64,000 nucleotides of DNA. Source: Gaertneriomyces semiglobifer. Lineage: Eukaryota > Chytridiomycota > Chytridiomycetes > Spizellomycetales > Spizellomycetaceae. Each line of letters starts with the position of its first letter. Within the stretch, counting starts at the first letter, position 1. Shown piece after piece: positions 11,601 to 22,867 of this stretch. A model generated the notes under the pieces. That model did no database searches and was not told the DNA's origin. It saw only the letters and a program-made list of their open reading frames with translations. The position numbers and the translations under genes are program-made. Location of the stretch: positions 248,001 to 312,000 of the forward strand of contig JAHLKF010000004.1 of assembly GCA_025558075.1 (NCBI GenBank), given 5' to 3'.

Positions 11601-13837
11601 TTTCATTCCTTCTGGAAACTTTGCCGTAGCCGGAGAAAGCCATCAAAGCCTACCAAACCGCGCTTACCAAACCCTCGCTTTCTCCAACGCGCCACATACA
11701 GCTTTCCCTCAAAATCGGAGCTGCGTACATCAAAACACACCAATACGATAAAGCGGTTACGTACTACTCGGACACGCTGATGTCCCTGCCATCTACCGAT
11801 ACACCTGAATATTACGACCTACGCTACGCTTTGGGCGAACTGTACGTCAAATTGCAGCGGTTCCCTGAACTTACAGTGTTGTTTTCGGATATGGAAACGG
11901 AAGAGATGGGTGAGGATACAACCAAGACGCGTGGGGTTGTGAGAGATGTATGGTTGATGGGAAAGGGGTATCGGAAAAACAGGGAGTGGGCAAAGGCGGC
12001 AAAGATGTTGGAGAGAGCGCGGGAAGGGGAAATTCAGTGAGTAGTCCTTATAATTGTTTTCACTTTTCTTTCTTGTTGGATTTTGGGGGAACCGTCATGT
12101 TTAAAAACCAACCTGTAGGATTTTGAGCCGAGAAAGTTTGCTCTCGGATACGAAGGAAGGACATAAACGGTTGTCGAGCATTTGTTGTGACTTGGCAGAG
12201 GTTTATCAGGCATGGGGGAAAATGGAAGATGCGCGAACGTGGTTAGAGGAAGCTGTAGAGCGGGATCGAGGGAATAAAGAGGTAATTCAGGTCTTAAAAG
12301 GGCCACTCATGTTTATTTGTTTGTTTTTTTGGCCCGCGGCACTGAACGTCTTTCAACATTGCCCGCGCCCTTGACAGGCATTAGAGAAACTCACGCGTAT
12401 ACATCTTACACTTTCCGCGCCGTCCAAAGCACAACAATCCTGCACAACGCTCCTTCTGCTTTCCGACACGCCCCAAACCACACTGCTCATGTCCCAGATA
12501 CTCGCTCAACAAGGCCAAGCCGACGAAGCCATTAAACAGCTGTTTAGTGTCCTGGATAAAACACCAAGAGAGTGGGCCGTGTTAGAAGGCTTGATTGAAG
12601 TGTTGAGAGATCTGGGAAAGTTGAAGGATTTGGAAGCGTACTGGGCACGGGTGAGTGGCACTGGAGACGAGAAGGGAGAGATTGACAACGCCCCACGGAA
12701 AAGTGGGGAAGGGGATGCGGTGATGTTAGATGCGGGATATCAGTACTGTCGAGGACTTTATTTAAGGTAAGACCACAAGAAAACGGGTTATATTACAAGG
12801 AACGCCTTTGGGTACTCATGGAAACCCTCTCTCTCTCTTTCCATTTTGACGGTCGTTCTTGTGCGTACATTCAGATACACAGCGCAAACAGCCCTTTCCC
12901 TCCGATCCCTTAACTTCTGTCGGCGCGATCGTACATATGGTCCCAAATCCCTCGTTCACATGATCTGGCTCCTCCTCAATCCCGACAACGACGTCCTCGG
13001 CGCAAGTGCTCTTAAACCGCATGCGCCATCCACACCCGATGAGCTTCTGGGCATCGCTACCGCTCACAAGCTCATCGCCGAACTTGTTGCTGTTGAAGGC
13101 GACACCTTGCGCACCAAATGCTTATCCGCTTGGTGCGCCACATTGACGAAACGAAACGAAGATGTCGAGAGGGGGATTGGTCTATTCATGTCGTGTTTGG
13201 ACACTGAAAAGGAGTATGTCCCCGCGATGTGGGGGGTTGCGGCAGCGTATATGATGCTGCAACAACAGGCGAGGGCGAGAACGTGGTTGGAACGTGTTCA
13301 GCAAAGGCCGTTTGATGAGCGCTTTAAAGAGGAGTTTTGTGGGGTTTGGATGTTAAGTGCGGATTTGCATTTACAGGTGAGTTTATGTGAGAACATAAAG
13401 TCTGATCTTGCGGGCACTCGCTTTCCCTTTTTTTTGCATTGCTTTCGATTTTCGCACTTCTATAGTTGATTTACCTCACACATCTTCCCTCATTTTCGTC
13501 CCATCCCCCATCAACATAGACCAATAAACCCACACTTGCCACCCCGCTACTTACACAAGTCCTCTCCCACATCGCCACTTCCCCACGCACACACGAATAC
13601 CTAGGATACATTCACGAAAAAAGCTCCTCCCACGCTCTAGCATCCCAACACTACCAAACCGCCTTCGCACAACTCCCCGACCCCGCCATTGGCTACAAAC
13701 TGGCATGGAGTCTTATGAAAGCGGGGAAAAACGTCGAGTGTGTCGATGTGTGTCATGAAGTCTTGAGGACATGGCCCGAGTATGAGGGTATGAGAGAAGT
13801 GCTGGGAAGGGGAAGGATGGGAATTCGGTGTCCGTGA
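8624..13837 (+). CDS. IFT139: Intraflagellar transport protein 139 (TTC21B homologue)
   Basis: TPR-repeat subunit of the IFT-A complex, which drives retrograde transport in cilia; expected at the zoospore flagellum base and axoneme. Twelve exons give 1333 residues: 8624-8650, 8750-8873, 8994-9406, 9528-9910, 10012-10386, 10516-11101, 11209-11523, 11630-12036, 12119-12281, 12378-12766, 12875-13376, 13520-13837. Family length is about 1316. The N-terminus INYYLRRGLPRHIHDLC matches the INYY start of TTC21B. Later landmarks are GYQYCRGLYLRYT, LLLNPDN, and the terminal DPAIGYKLAWSLMKAGKN. TPR units run throughout. The first coding exon is only nine codons. IFT139 rather than SKI3 was chosen because these C-terminal signatures are specific to TTC21. 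Confidence 0.93.
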
Positions 13838-14246
13838 GAAACGAGGATGAAATGGAAACGCGCATCGTTTCCACTTCTTCCCGCTTTTTCTTGTATACAG
13901 ATGTTAAGTTGAGATAGGCCCGAAAAACAGGATTGGCGATATCGGATTCCTTTCAGAGTCCAGTAATGTAACGTTCGGAAGATATTCAAAAATACCTCAT
14001 AGCAGTGAACACAACTATCATCGTTCGGGTAGCCCGTTTTAACGTTTTGTTGTTTACTGAACTCCCCGTGCAGCTCCAAACCATCAGCCACAGTGGTATA
14101 TCTAATAGAAGTCGGACGGTCGAAACGAGAGGGGTATATTCGGTATCCAGGTGAGAACGTTACCCAAACGATAACCAATTATGACACCCCCCATCCGAAT
14201 ACGATTAACTTATCCAACGGTAATTCGGTTTGTCCCTATGTATTTC
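13838..14246. other. Convergent intergenic region
   Basis: 409 bp between the 3' ends of IFT139 and the Zn2Cys6 regulator. Only 3' UTRs are expected. I see no gene or structured element. Confidence 0.5.
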
Positions 14247-17239
14247 TTACACAAAGGAGATCAAATCCGCCAAAAACGCAGCGTCATCTCCATATGCAAA
14301 CATCGAGTCCAGCATAAAATCTGGCCCACCAGCAGGAACCTCCCCACCCATCGTCTGAACATGCGGAGCTACGTAATCAAGCGGTCCCAGACTATACCCA
14401 CTGGATGAAGTACCGACCGTGGACGGTAAGCCTTGGTACTCGTTTGGTAACCCCGTGGAATTATCCTTGTGTCCGGAAGATCGTAGCTCGTCGACGTGGG
14501 AATGGGCTTCTTGTTGAGGACTAACATTCATTGAACCATCTCGCCTATCGTGCTCGTCTCCGGCACTGGCACTCCCATAGCTCCCCCGATTAAGACATCC
14601 TAATCCATCTCTAGCTCGTGTCCATCCCTTTGAACGTATCCAGTCGTAGATTTTCAGATCTGGAATGCAATGCCCTTCGGCGATGTCAGCCATGAATGCT
14701 AAAACAGATTGAACAACCCGATGATGGGGCACTATGGCGATTAGGGAGGTGTGAAGTGAGTTCAGTTGCCAAAGTATGTCGGCAGGCGAAAGGCTGGTTG
14801 GCGCCGGGTAATCACGAAGCGCTGGCGCCAGTACGTTCGCCGGTCGGCTGAGTTTCAGGTAACTGGTGACGAGGACATCGCAGCAAACGAAAGCCGAGTG
14901 GGTTAAGGAAGGAAAAATGAAACATACGCCAGTACTTTGGTAATCAGAGCCAGGTATCGATCCCACCGATGGGCCGGCAATGCCACATGGCGTTGTGGAT
15001 GTACCAGCGCCACTTGTTCTGTTCGAATTGAAAAAGTCCAAGCCCACTGACGTCGGCTCCCGTACGGCCCTGAACTGCTCGAGGATTGTAATAATCGCAA
15101 CTGCAGATTGGATGCACAAGTCATCATAGAAGTCAAACTGCGTCTTGCGTAGTACAATTACGGCTAAGTTGTAGCCCACGAACAATACGTCGTTCCTTGT
15201 GACCGGTTTAGCAGGTGATATTGGCTGCGAAACCCGCAGATGACTGGGTAACGAGTCCAACCACTGCGATAATCGATTGGTCATAATCTCGACGAACTCT
15301 TCATTTGAAATATCGATTTCGCCTGAAATGGGGACAGCCTGGTGTGATCTAGGGTTCCGTTTGGCCCGACCGGCCCTATCAGCAATCTGGCCCAAAAGAA
15401 TAGTCAATTCTGCGTGGTAACGAAGATACTCCGCATCAAACCGCTCTTCATCGATCTCATTTTGTCCGCTAGGCCAGGGTGCGTCCCATTCATCATCTCT
15501 GATCATTGTAGGACGTCCGGTACAAACTGATGCGTACCGTTCCAGAATGTATGAGGCAACCCACGTCCGGGAGCGTGTCTCTTCGGTTCCGGTTGGATCA
15601 CATCGGCCTACAGGTCTCTTGATATGCATCAAGTCCCGGTGTAGCCCTAGCTCCTGTGCACCCCGCACAGCGTAACCCATAACACGCCATTTGTTGATAC
15701 CTCCTCCGCGTCCGGTGGTACACAGCGCAATCAAAAGCATGCTCTGCACAATCCAGACATGCGGCCCTTCGTACTCAAAGAGAATATCCCGAACATTCTT
15801 CATAAGCTCCTCCATACTCAACCCCGCTGGAACTCCCAAATCCGCCGGATGCGGAATGTGATATATTACTACAATCAAGACTGCATATAATAAGGCGCGG
15901 AATGGGTGAGAGTCCGGCCCTTCTGTTATTGTCCGGAAAAACGCATTGCGGTCGATAATCGGTAGAAAAGGATGGATGTGTTGGAAATATAGAGTACCGA
16001 GGCGAAGTAGTTGATCATGAGTTACTGGCAAAAAGCGTTGCAGCGCTGTGCTAGGTCCATCCGAGATGATAGGATTCGCGATAAAAGGGAGACGTAGCAA
16101 TCCCGACTCATATCGCGCTGACATTTCAACCATCGTCGAGCCTACATGTGCTACACAATGTCACACCCAAAATCAGTACAGCGCACTGAACCAAGTCATT
16201 GATGTCGTACTTACAACTTCCATGATAGAGTATAATGCTGCCGCCTGTATCTGCTATAAGCATAATCTTTTTATGCTTAGCACTTGAGAATGCACCAGCA
16301 GGCTCTCTGACCGGCGAGTGCCGGGTCACACTTCGTGCGCGTTTAGGGGGAGGGCCATCCATGCTCACGGCACTGTTCCTAGTGGAGCTGGTGGAATTTG
16401 CATCAGGGGTAGCAGAATGTCGTTCTTGATCGGATGGGTAAAGTGGGGGCGGCGGGGCATGACTATTACTTGGAGCAGTAGCACTACCATTGCCATTGGA
16501 GGACAGTAGTGACTCCATCTGCTTCAGACGAGTCTCTAATTGTCGGATGGTGTTTCGACGTACGGGTCCGCGCTTCTTGGCTGCTTTGGTATAGTGGCAC
16601 TCGTAGCCATACGCCGTGCAGGCAGAACAAGGCAGCGTACCGCTGCATTTCGTACGCTTCTTGCGGCACACATCACATGCTTTACTTGTCCGCGTCCGCT
16701 TCTGTACTGTATGTGTCATGGTTAATGCAGTCCCCCACTCGACGACTCTTGGCGCAGTTCAAAAGTGGGAGCCTACCTGCAGTTTCACCGGTAGCAGCGC
16801 TCGCAGCACTCGGACTCCGCGGTGGGCTTTCATCATCGCTATACATCCTTGTATCCCCGTGGCCAGGGTCTTCATGATCGTTGTCAGTATTATAAGTGTC
16901 CGGAGAGTCGTGAATGTTGAGTTGATGCGATGGAGAATGAGACGGCCGCGGCATTTCATAAGTGTATCCTCCGTGAGTCGAGAAGGGCGGGCTGTGAAGT
17001 GCAGACGGTTGAACCTGCGTTTCGGGTAGCGAGTATGGATTCTGCTGCTGGGCAAAGAAGGGTGGGGCAGTAGACAGTTAACACATGCCTTAAGCCACGC
17101 CTGGTATAGAGAAAGCTGGACCAATTCATGCTAGGAATCCTACCTGATGAGGATCAAGTTGCAGACTATGCAAATGTGGAAGAGTAATTGGAGGTGCTTG
17201 GGTGCCTGTCGGCACCGTCCCTGTCGGTCCAAAGTCCAT
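14247..17239 (-). CDS. Zn(II)2Cys6 transcription factor with fungal-specific domain
   Basis: Four exons on the minus strand (17239-17144, 17047-16777, 16706-16215, 16141-14247) encode 917 residues. A disordered Pro/Ser/His-rich N-terminus of about 120 residues precedes the binuclear zinc cluster, whose six cysteines are spaced CX2CX6CX5CX2CX6C, beginning KACDVCRKKRTKC. A basic linker with KKRGP and a short coiled coil (RQLETRLKQMESLL) follow. The fungal_trans domain starts around LRLGTLYFQHIHPFLPI and includes the GRPTMI element. The arrangement resembles XlnR-type sugar-polymer regulators, but the target cannot be read from sequence. An ATG at 16719 lies within the last intron before the zinc exon; the spliced start at 17239 is preferred because three introns then join in frame. 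Confidence 0.88.
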
Positions 17240-17482
17240 CGAAAGCGTTGACCGACCTCGATACAGACGTCAACAGAGCTTTGCGCAAGCAGTACGACGT
17301 GGAAACCGTCACTAAATAATATGAGTACGTTGCAGGCCTTAAATATCTTCTGTCTACAGTTCTGGGAAGCTCATCTTGAACGGAAAAGAAATAGGACGTG
17401 ACGCACGCATAAATTCCGCGGACATGTGCATTCGATTTCGAAGCACAGATAATGAAAACCTTCCAAAAATGCCATCTATACG

Positions 17483-20122
17483 CTACGGATATGAACCAAA
17501 ATTATAGCCTCGCGCTGCCGCAACGCGCCGTGCAAGCTCATCGTCGGCGAATGTGAAGGCATCCTCTTCACTTTCCGGTTCTCCCCGTTTCGTCGCCTCA
17601 TATTTACGCCCAAAATCTTCCCCATCGATATTCAGTGCACCCTGCAGGCGCCGTAAAGGGTCTGATGGCTCAATATCCATAGCCAGAAAGACATTGCTAA
17701 TATATCCTACATCAACAGAAAGTTGCTTCGTTCCATGAGGGCTCAATCGATGGATTTTGAGGATGTTCTGGAGGTATTTGTCCATCATGCCACGCGAAAT
17801 TGCCATAATCCACAATTGTCCAATATCCACCGAACGTTCATTTCCGATTTTCTCCAGATCATCCTTTTCCAGATAGGTTAGGGTATGAATGCTGTGTCCC
17901 AATGCTTCGTCAGTTGCGAATAGGTCCAAATGCTGTGGTATGGTCAACAAATGTTCCCCAACGCGGGTAATATAAGGGGAGGGCGACAAGCTGAATTGAG
18001 GGACGTCGAGATTGAAGGGTCCAGCTGTGGTCGTGGCTTGCGCTTCCCACACTGTCATCGTAGGAACTGTCTTCAACTGATCCTCCACCGTCCAGAGTAA
18101 AGTTTCAAATATGAACCTCTGCACCCTCCGCGTGAGCGTTTCAATGTCACCAAATGCATTGCTAAACAGCTGTCGAGTATTCCTGCCTGAATCGGCATCA
18201 AGATTCTCCAGCACTTTGCGAAGACCATGACTGTTCAGTGTGGAATAACGCAACAAATTAAAACTCGCCCAACATTCATCAGAGTGCGTTGCATCTTTTG
18301 CCCAAAAGGGGTCGACGCTATCCCAGTCAGAATCAACCATGCCGAGCGCAAGCGGTCTCAGCGTACGACTCAACGTGCGAATGAATGCCTCCAGTTTTCG
18401 TTCCACGGTGCTGCACACGCCCAAAAGCTTTAGCCCCACTTGAAAATCGTTCCATTCCTGCGCTTCCATTCCGAAGTCTACATCATTCGATGCTCTATAC
18501 GTGGCATGACCGTCCGCGTTCTTTTGTCTTTGAGCGGTAATTGACGTGTATACTTCCTCTAAGTATTGCTGGTATCCATTCATTGCGCGAGCGAAATACG
18601 TGCGCAGCGCAACCAAGAGATCACTAACACCAAAACCCAATGTCAAGTATTTGCAACGGGTGAGTGACGCCTCTGCAGCCGTGAATACTTTCGCAACTGA
18701 GTCGTCCATTTCTCGGGCAGATTCCGTAGGTTCGTGGTCGGCAGCATTCGGTAGACTTGCCGGTAGTATTGCTAGTAATTGGCGCTTTTCCCACTCGCCA
18801 TAGCTTTGTTGAAATGGGAGAAAGGCTTCAAATATGGTTGTACCCCAAGTATGCGCTTCGGAAAGCACAACATTCTTCGCAGGCCGTTGCATACTATCGC
18901 CACCGTTAGGCTCCAAAACTGGGTGCGATGAGGTTTCTGATTTGAATGAAAGTAGCATCTTCTCAACAGCGATGCCGAATTGCACCGTTGCCTGATAAGC
19001 TTGCACGACACGGGGCAAGGCGGTACCGTCCGCCAATTCTACGAAGCGCTGAAGCCTCGAAGCCAAAGATGGTTCCAGAGAAGAGAATATTTCCCGTAGG
19101 AGATCGTTGGCCACGATGTACGGCATCGGGAAAACATATTCACACCAGTTCAATTCTTTCCTCATCATCAACTCTACCTCTTCATAAAACGTTGACAGCC
19201 ATATAGTAAACTCGTCACTTGATCCCGACACGGACCCTCTACTCAAATAACGATCGTCACATCTATCCCAAAGGCGCGCGATAGACTGCTTCTTTAACGC
19301 GTAATACTGATGGGTAAACTCTTCAGGCATGCCAACGCGGGTATATACATCGTACAAGCGTTTGGCTCCCTCGCCGTCATGTGTGTTGAGCACAGTCGTA
19401 AGCTGGGGCTTGATTGCATCGTTAAGGTCGTTCTGCAGTCTCACAAGTAACTCTCGTCGGTCGTCATGCTCATCAGCAGCGCCCAGCGCCGCAAGTGAGC
19501 GACGTGCCTCGTCGAGTCTGTCAGCGGCCTTGCCATAATCACCGGCGCTCATTAGAGCATGCATCTCATTGGATAGGGTATTCCAGGTTTCTGCCTCTTT
19601 TAGACACTGTCGAGTCTCCATCATTCGCCCTCGTACAAGATCCAGTTTCGCAAGATCTTTGAACGTGCCACCTGTATTCTGCTCTGCATGGTAGAACTCT
19701 CGTTTTGCAGATTCGACAGATGCTTTCACTTTCTGTGCGCTTTGTCTGATTGCCTCTATATCATGTAAAGCTCGGGGCATATTTTGTACTGTTTCCATGC
19801 TGATCTGTTCCAGCTTTCCCGCAATCTCTAATCCAAGGAGCTGCAGCTTGTGAACCAAATTAGAGGCCACCTGTTCCATGTGCGATCCACCGCTCGCCAA
19901 TACCGACGATTGTCTTGATAGGGGAATGGGCGGCCCCTTGGACGCATCGGTGGATGATCCAGTAGCCGTCAGATCTGCCGGTGTCGCATATGTAGCCCCC
20001 AGATCTTCCTGCCCAGCAGTCTTTGTGGTAGATACAAGATTGGCATTGACCCACTTTTTAACTTCAAAATCTGGAGAGAGGAAATCCCCAAGGTCGATGC
20101 CTAAAGATCCTTTTTCATTCAT
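17483..20122 (-). CDS. COG7: Conserved oligomeric Golgi complex subunit 7
   Basis: Subunit of the lobe B half of the COG tethering complex for retrograde intra-Golgi vesicles. A single uninterrupted exon encodes 879 residues, unusual here since most neighbours are spliced; metazoan COG7 is about 770. The N-terminus carries the family signature LGDFLSPDFEVKKWVNANL, followed by helical repeats including QNMPRALHDIEAIRQSA and, near the middle, WCEYVFPMPYIVANDLLREI. The C-terminus ends RRVAAARGYNFGSYP. The start is a clear ATG with a divergent NDUFAF5 gene 247 bp away, so the two probably share a promoter region. Confidence 0.94.
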   Translation of the reverse strand: MNEKGSLGIDLGDFLSPDFEVKKWVNANLVSTTKTAGQEDLGATYATPADLTATGSSTDASKGPPIPLSRQSSVLASGGSHMEQVASNLVHKLQLLGLEIAGKLEQISMETVQNMPRALHDIEAIRQSAQKVKASVESAKREFYHAEQNTGGTFKDLAKLDLVRGRMMETRQCLKEAETWNTLSNEMHALMSAGDYGKAADRLDEARRSLAALGAADEHDDRRELLVRLQNDLNDAIKPQLTTVLNTHDGEGAKRLYDVYTRVGMPEEFTHQYYALKKQSIARLWDRCDDRYLSRGSVSGSSDEFTIWLSTFYEEVELMMRKELNWCEYVFPMPYIVANDLLREIFSSLEPSLASRLQRFVELADGTALPRVVQAYQATVQFGIAVEKMLLSFKSETSSHPVLEPNGGDSMQRPAKNVVLSEAHTWGTTIFEAFLPFQQSYGEWEKRQLLAILPASLPNAADHEPTESAREMDDSVAKVFTAAEASLTRCKYLTLGFGVSDLLVALRTYFARAMNGYQQYLEEVYTSITAQRQKNADGHATYRASNDVDFGMEAQEWNDFQVGLKLLGVCSTVERKLEAFIRTLSRTLRPLALGMVDSDWDSVDPFWAKDATHSDECWASFNLLRYSTLNSHGLRKVLENLDADSGRNTRQLFSNAFGDIETLTRRVQRFIFETLLWTVEDQLKTVPTMTVWEAQATTTAGPFNLDVPQFSLSPSPYITRVGEHLLTIPQHLDLFATDEALGHSIHTLTYLEKDDLEKIGNERSVDIGQLWIMAISRGMMDKYLQNILKIHRLSPHGTKQLSVDVGYISNVFLAMDIEPSDPLRRLQGALNIDGEDFGRKYEATKRGEPESEEDAFTFADDELARRVAAARGYNFGSYP

Positions 20123-20369
20123 TGAGCGTTATGCGGTCATTGGCTGTAGTTAAATCAAGATACAGAAGAGACAGGCAGGCAGGCAGCGGCTTGAGAGGAG
20201 GGGGACTGGCGATGACGGAGTGATGATGGGAGTGGACGCCGTAGACGAGAACGAGAGGGAGTAGATGTGGTAGTTGTGGTGTTAGCTGCAGCGACGTTCG
20301 CGCTTGCATTTTTACGATGGACATACTACCCGAGGTTTGGACGCTTGACCACAGCTGCAGTTGATCAGA

Positions 20370-21571
20370 ATGTCAATCATAAAGCCTATGCGGACGACGT
20401 TGCGTTCGCTAGAATCCTTTCGGAGAATAGCGTATTCACCGTCAAGGGCTACTTTTGCAACCCAGTCCAGCCTTCCCCCAACACAACAGATCTTCAATCG
20501 CCTGGTTAAAAAGAAACAAAGGAACCGTAGTGCTCAACACCCAGAGTCGCCGCAAACAGACTACCTCAAAGATGAGGTTGCTGACAGGGTAGTCGATCGT
20601 CTTTTGGACATTAAGCGCCGTTTTTCGACGGTGGTGGATCTTGGCTCCGGGGCTGGTCATATAGCCAAGTTTCTGGACAAAGACCTGGTAGACGATTTGA
20701 TTATGTATGATATGTCTGAGGCCTTACTCCACAGAGATGAAGGAACTGCATACGAAGTCCCGGTGCGGCGCATAGTTGGGAATGAAGAGCTGTTGCCGTT
20801 TGAAGAGAACAGCTTGGACGCCGTGATCAGCAGCCTCAGCTTGCACTGGGTAAACGACATTCCAGGAACGTTAATTCAAATTCAAAAAGCTCTGAAACCT
20901 GACGGTTTATTTCTGGGTGCAATGCTCGGTGGCGACACCCTCTTTGAGCTTAGAACAAGTTTGCAGTTAACGGAAATCGAACGGGAGGGTGGTGTAAGCC
21001 CACATGTTAGCCCGATGACCGGTGAGTTCACCGAATGTGTGAAACCTTTCCTTGGTTATACCTCCAGCTCAATCTCTGCTCTTATCAGATTCAAAAGACG
21101 TGGCTTCACTCCTTCAACGGGCGAAATTCAATCTCATCACCATTGATGTGGATGAGATCCAAGTCCAGTATCCATCTATGTTTGAGTTGATGAACGACTT
21201 GAGAGCTATGGGAGAGTCAAACGCGATATTGGCACGGAAGCCATACCTGTCGCGAGATACAATGATGGCGGCTGCTGCGGCGTATACGGAGCTTTATGGT
21301 GAAGCCGATGGATCAATCCCAGCAACCTTCCAAATAATATATATGGTGAGGCTGATGCCATCCACTGTAATATGTGTCCCAGTAGCATTCTAACTATATT
21401 CTGGCACAGATTGGATGGAAGCCCGATAAATCCCAACCCAAACCGCTTCCACGTGGGGCAGGCGAACTGTCACTGAAGGATCTGGAGAAAGTAGGGCAGC
21501 AACTCACGCGCACGGAAGATGGCATTACGATCGGTCCTCCGCCTCCTGTCCCGACACCCAAAAAAGATTGA
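20370..21571 (+). CDS. NDUFAF5: Complex I assembly arginine hydroxylase/methyltransferase-like NDUFAF5
   Basis: Mitochondrial SAM-dependent methyltransferase-fold protein needed for early assembly of respiratory complex I; the human protein hydroxylates an arginine of NDUFS7. Three exons (20370-21021, 21089-21345, 21410-21571) give 356 residues. A basic, Ser/Arg-rich N-terminus ([19 protein letters not shown]) is a likely matrix presequence. The SAM motif [14 protein letters not shown] and the [20 protein letters not shown] motif are present, then NYPS-like [19 protein letters not shown] and the terminal [16 protein letters not shown]. An in-frame TTG three codons upstream is not a plausible start; the ATG at 20370 is used. 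Confidence 0.95.
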
Positions 21572-22867
21572 GTTAACGTGCTACAACTGCCGTGACTTGT
21601 TATTTATGCCCCATTTTCCCATTGGACTGGTCCAGGCGCCATCGTAGATCGGCTTTTCAATGTCTCTCGCGCGTTAAGCGTGGCCTAACACAGAAAACCT
21701 CGTCAACATCTCTTGGCCAACTTGGCCATTGCCAGGTGCTGCCATTTCAAGATCTTCCGGGTTTCCCGTGTCGAATGGTGTCTCATGTTCATTAGTGGCA
21801 ACCATGCTACCATTCATAAGAGCATATGCATGCGTCACATGGGCGGCCATCCTGATTCGCAAGGTTCGACTGGGCGATTATGTACGTGTGAAATGTTAGG
21901 CACTTCGACGAAAGTCGCGGTGGGAACACCCCGACCAGTAGAACAATTCGTACGACAATCCATTTGTGCTATGTTTGAACATGTCACATAACCACTGCAT
22001 CATTTTGTCTTTAAACGTTACTAGAGTCTTCGTCCTGCTGAGCGTCCGAAAGACCGGCCTTAGAGCGGCGCCAACGTCCCTCCGACGTATACCATATTCC
22101 ATCTGCTCAGCATCTATCGCATTTACCTATGCAATGCTCCTATTACCTCACAGCTGGATCCGGCCTTGCAACCTCATGTCGTGTCTCGCTAAATTACCAA
22201 CCTTTGCCACCGTCGGAATTAAGCATAATTTTATTAGTCTTACTGACATCACGAACAGGCGGTAGCAGGTTAGCCGATCTTTGCAAAGAAGGCCACGAAC
22301 CTGACGTTTACACACGGCTGGCTCAAAAGACATCTGCGTCTCGGACTTGGTTGGGCGTTAGAAATCGCTCAATACACTTGGGAAGCGTCATTGCCAGCTT
22401 CCGAGGGTTAGCCGCAGCTCTGCTTCCAGATCCATTTCACACGGTCAAGCGCATCGGCCTCTTAAAATGCAGGTAAGATCCGAAGCAGCAAGCCTGCTTT
22501 GATCGTCATCCTCGCGTGCCCTTTGCCGCCACTAACAGTACAACGCTACAAGAGAATCGTGTGGTCCTCCATGGCGATCGTCCTTTGCGAGGCGGCGGAT
22601 AGTGCCACTTTCCGAAGTGGTAGAAACTGTCCATTAATGAGCGTAGGTTCTTCGCAACGCTGGCACATCGGTCTCCGACTCTTCGCTTCATTATCAAATT
22701 TGAAGTCTTCCATTATCAAGCTATTCCATCGTTCAGCAAGAACCGGATGACATAAGCGTTGCATCCGCTTATTATAGAATCCCAAGATCGTTAAATGCAG
22801 TTAAACGTCTTCCGCCTCCTAAGGCCGTGATCGCTTAAAGCAGCTAAAACTCAAACGGTATCATACT
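21572..22867. other. Gene-poor 1.3 kb stretch
   Basis: Both strands were read. Several ORFs of 60-115 codons occur, but none shows splice continuity or a recognisable family. The most protein-like is a minus-strand ORF with an ATG at 22764, ending at 22546, carrying a CQRCEEP pair of cysteines; it could be an unrecognised small gene or relic. The right end must contain the PINCH promoter. Confidence 0.45.

Noticed and set aside
8624..13837. TPR gene as SKI3/TTC37
   Set aside because: The N-terminal INYY motif and several C-terminal signatures fit TTC21B/IFT139, and the length agrees with IFT139.
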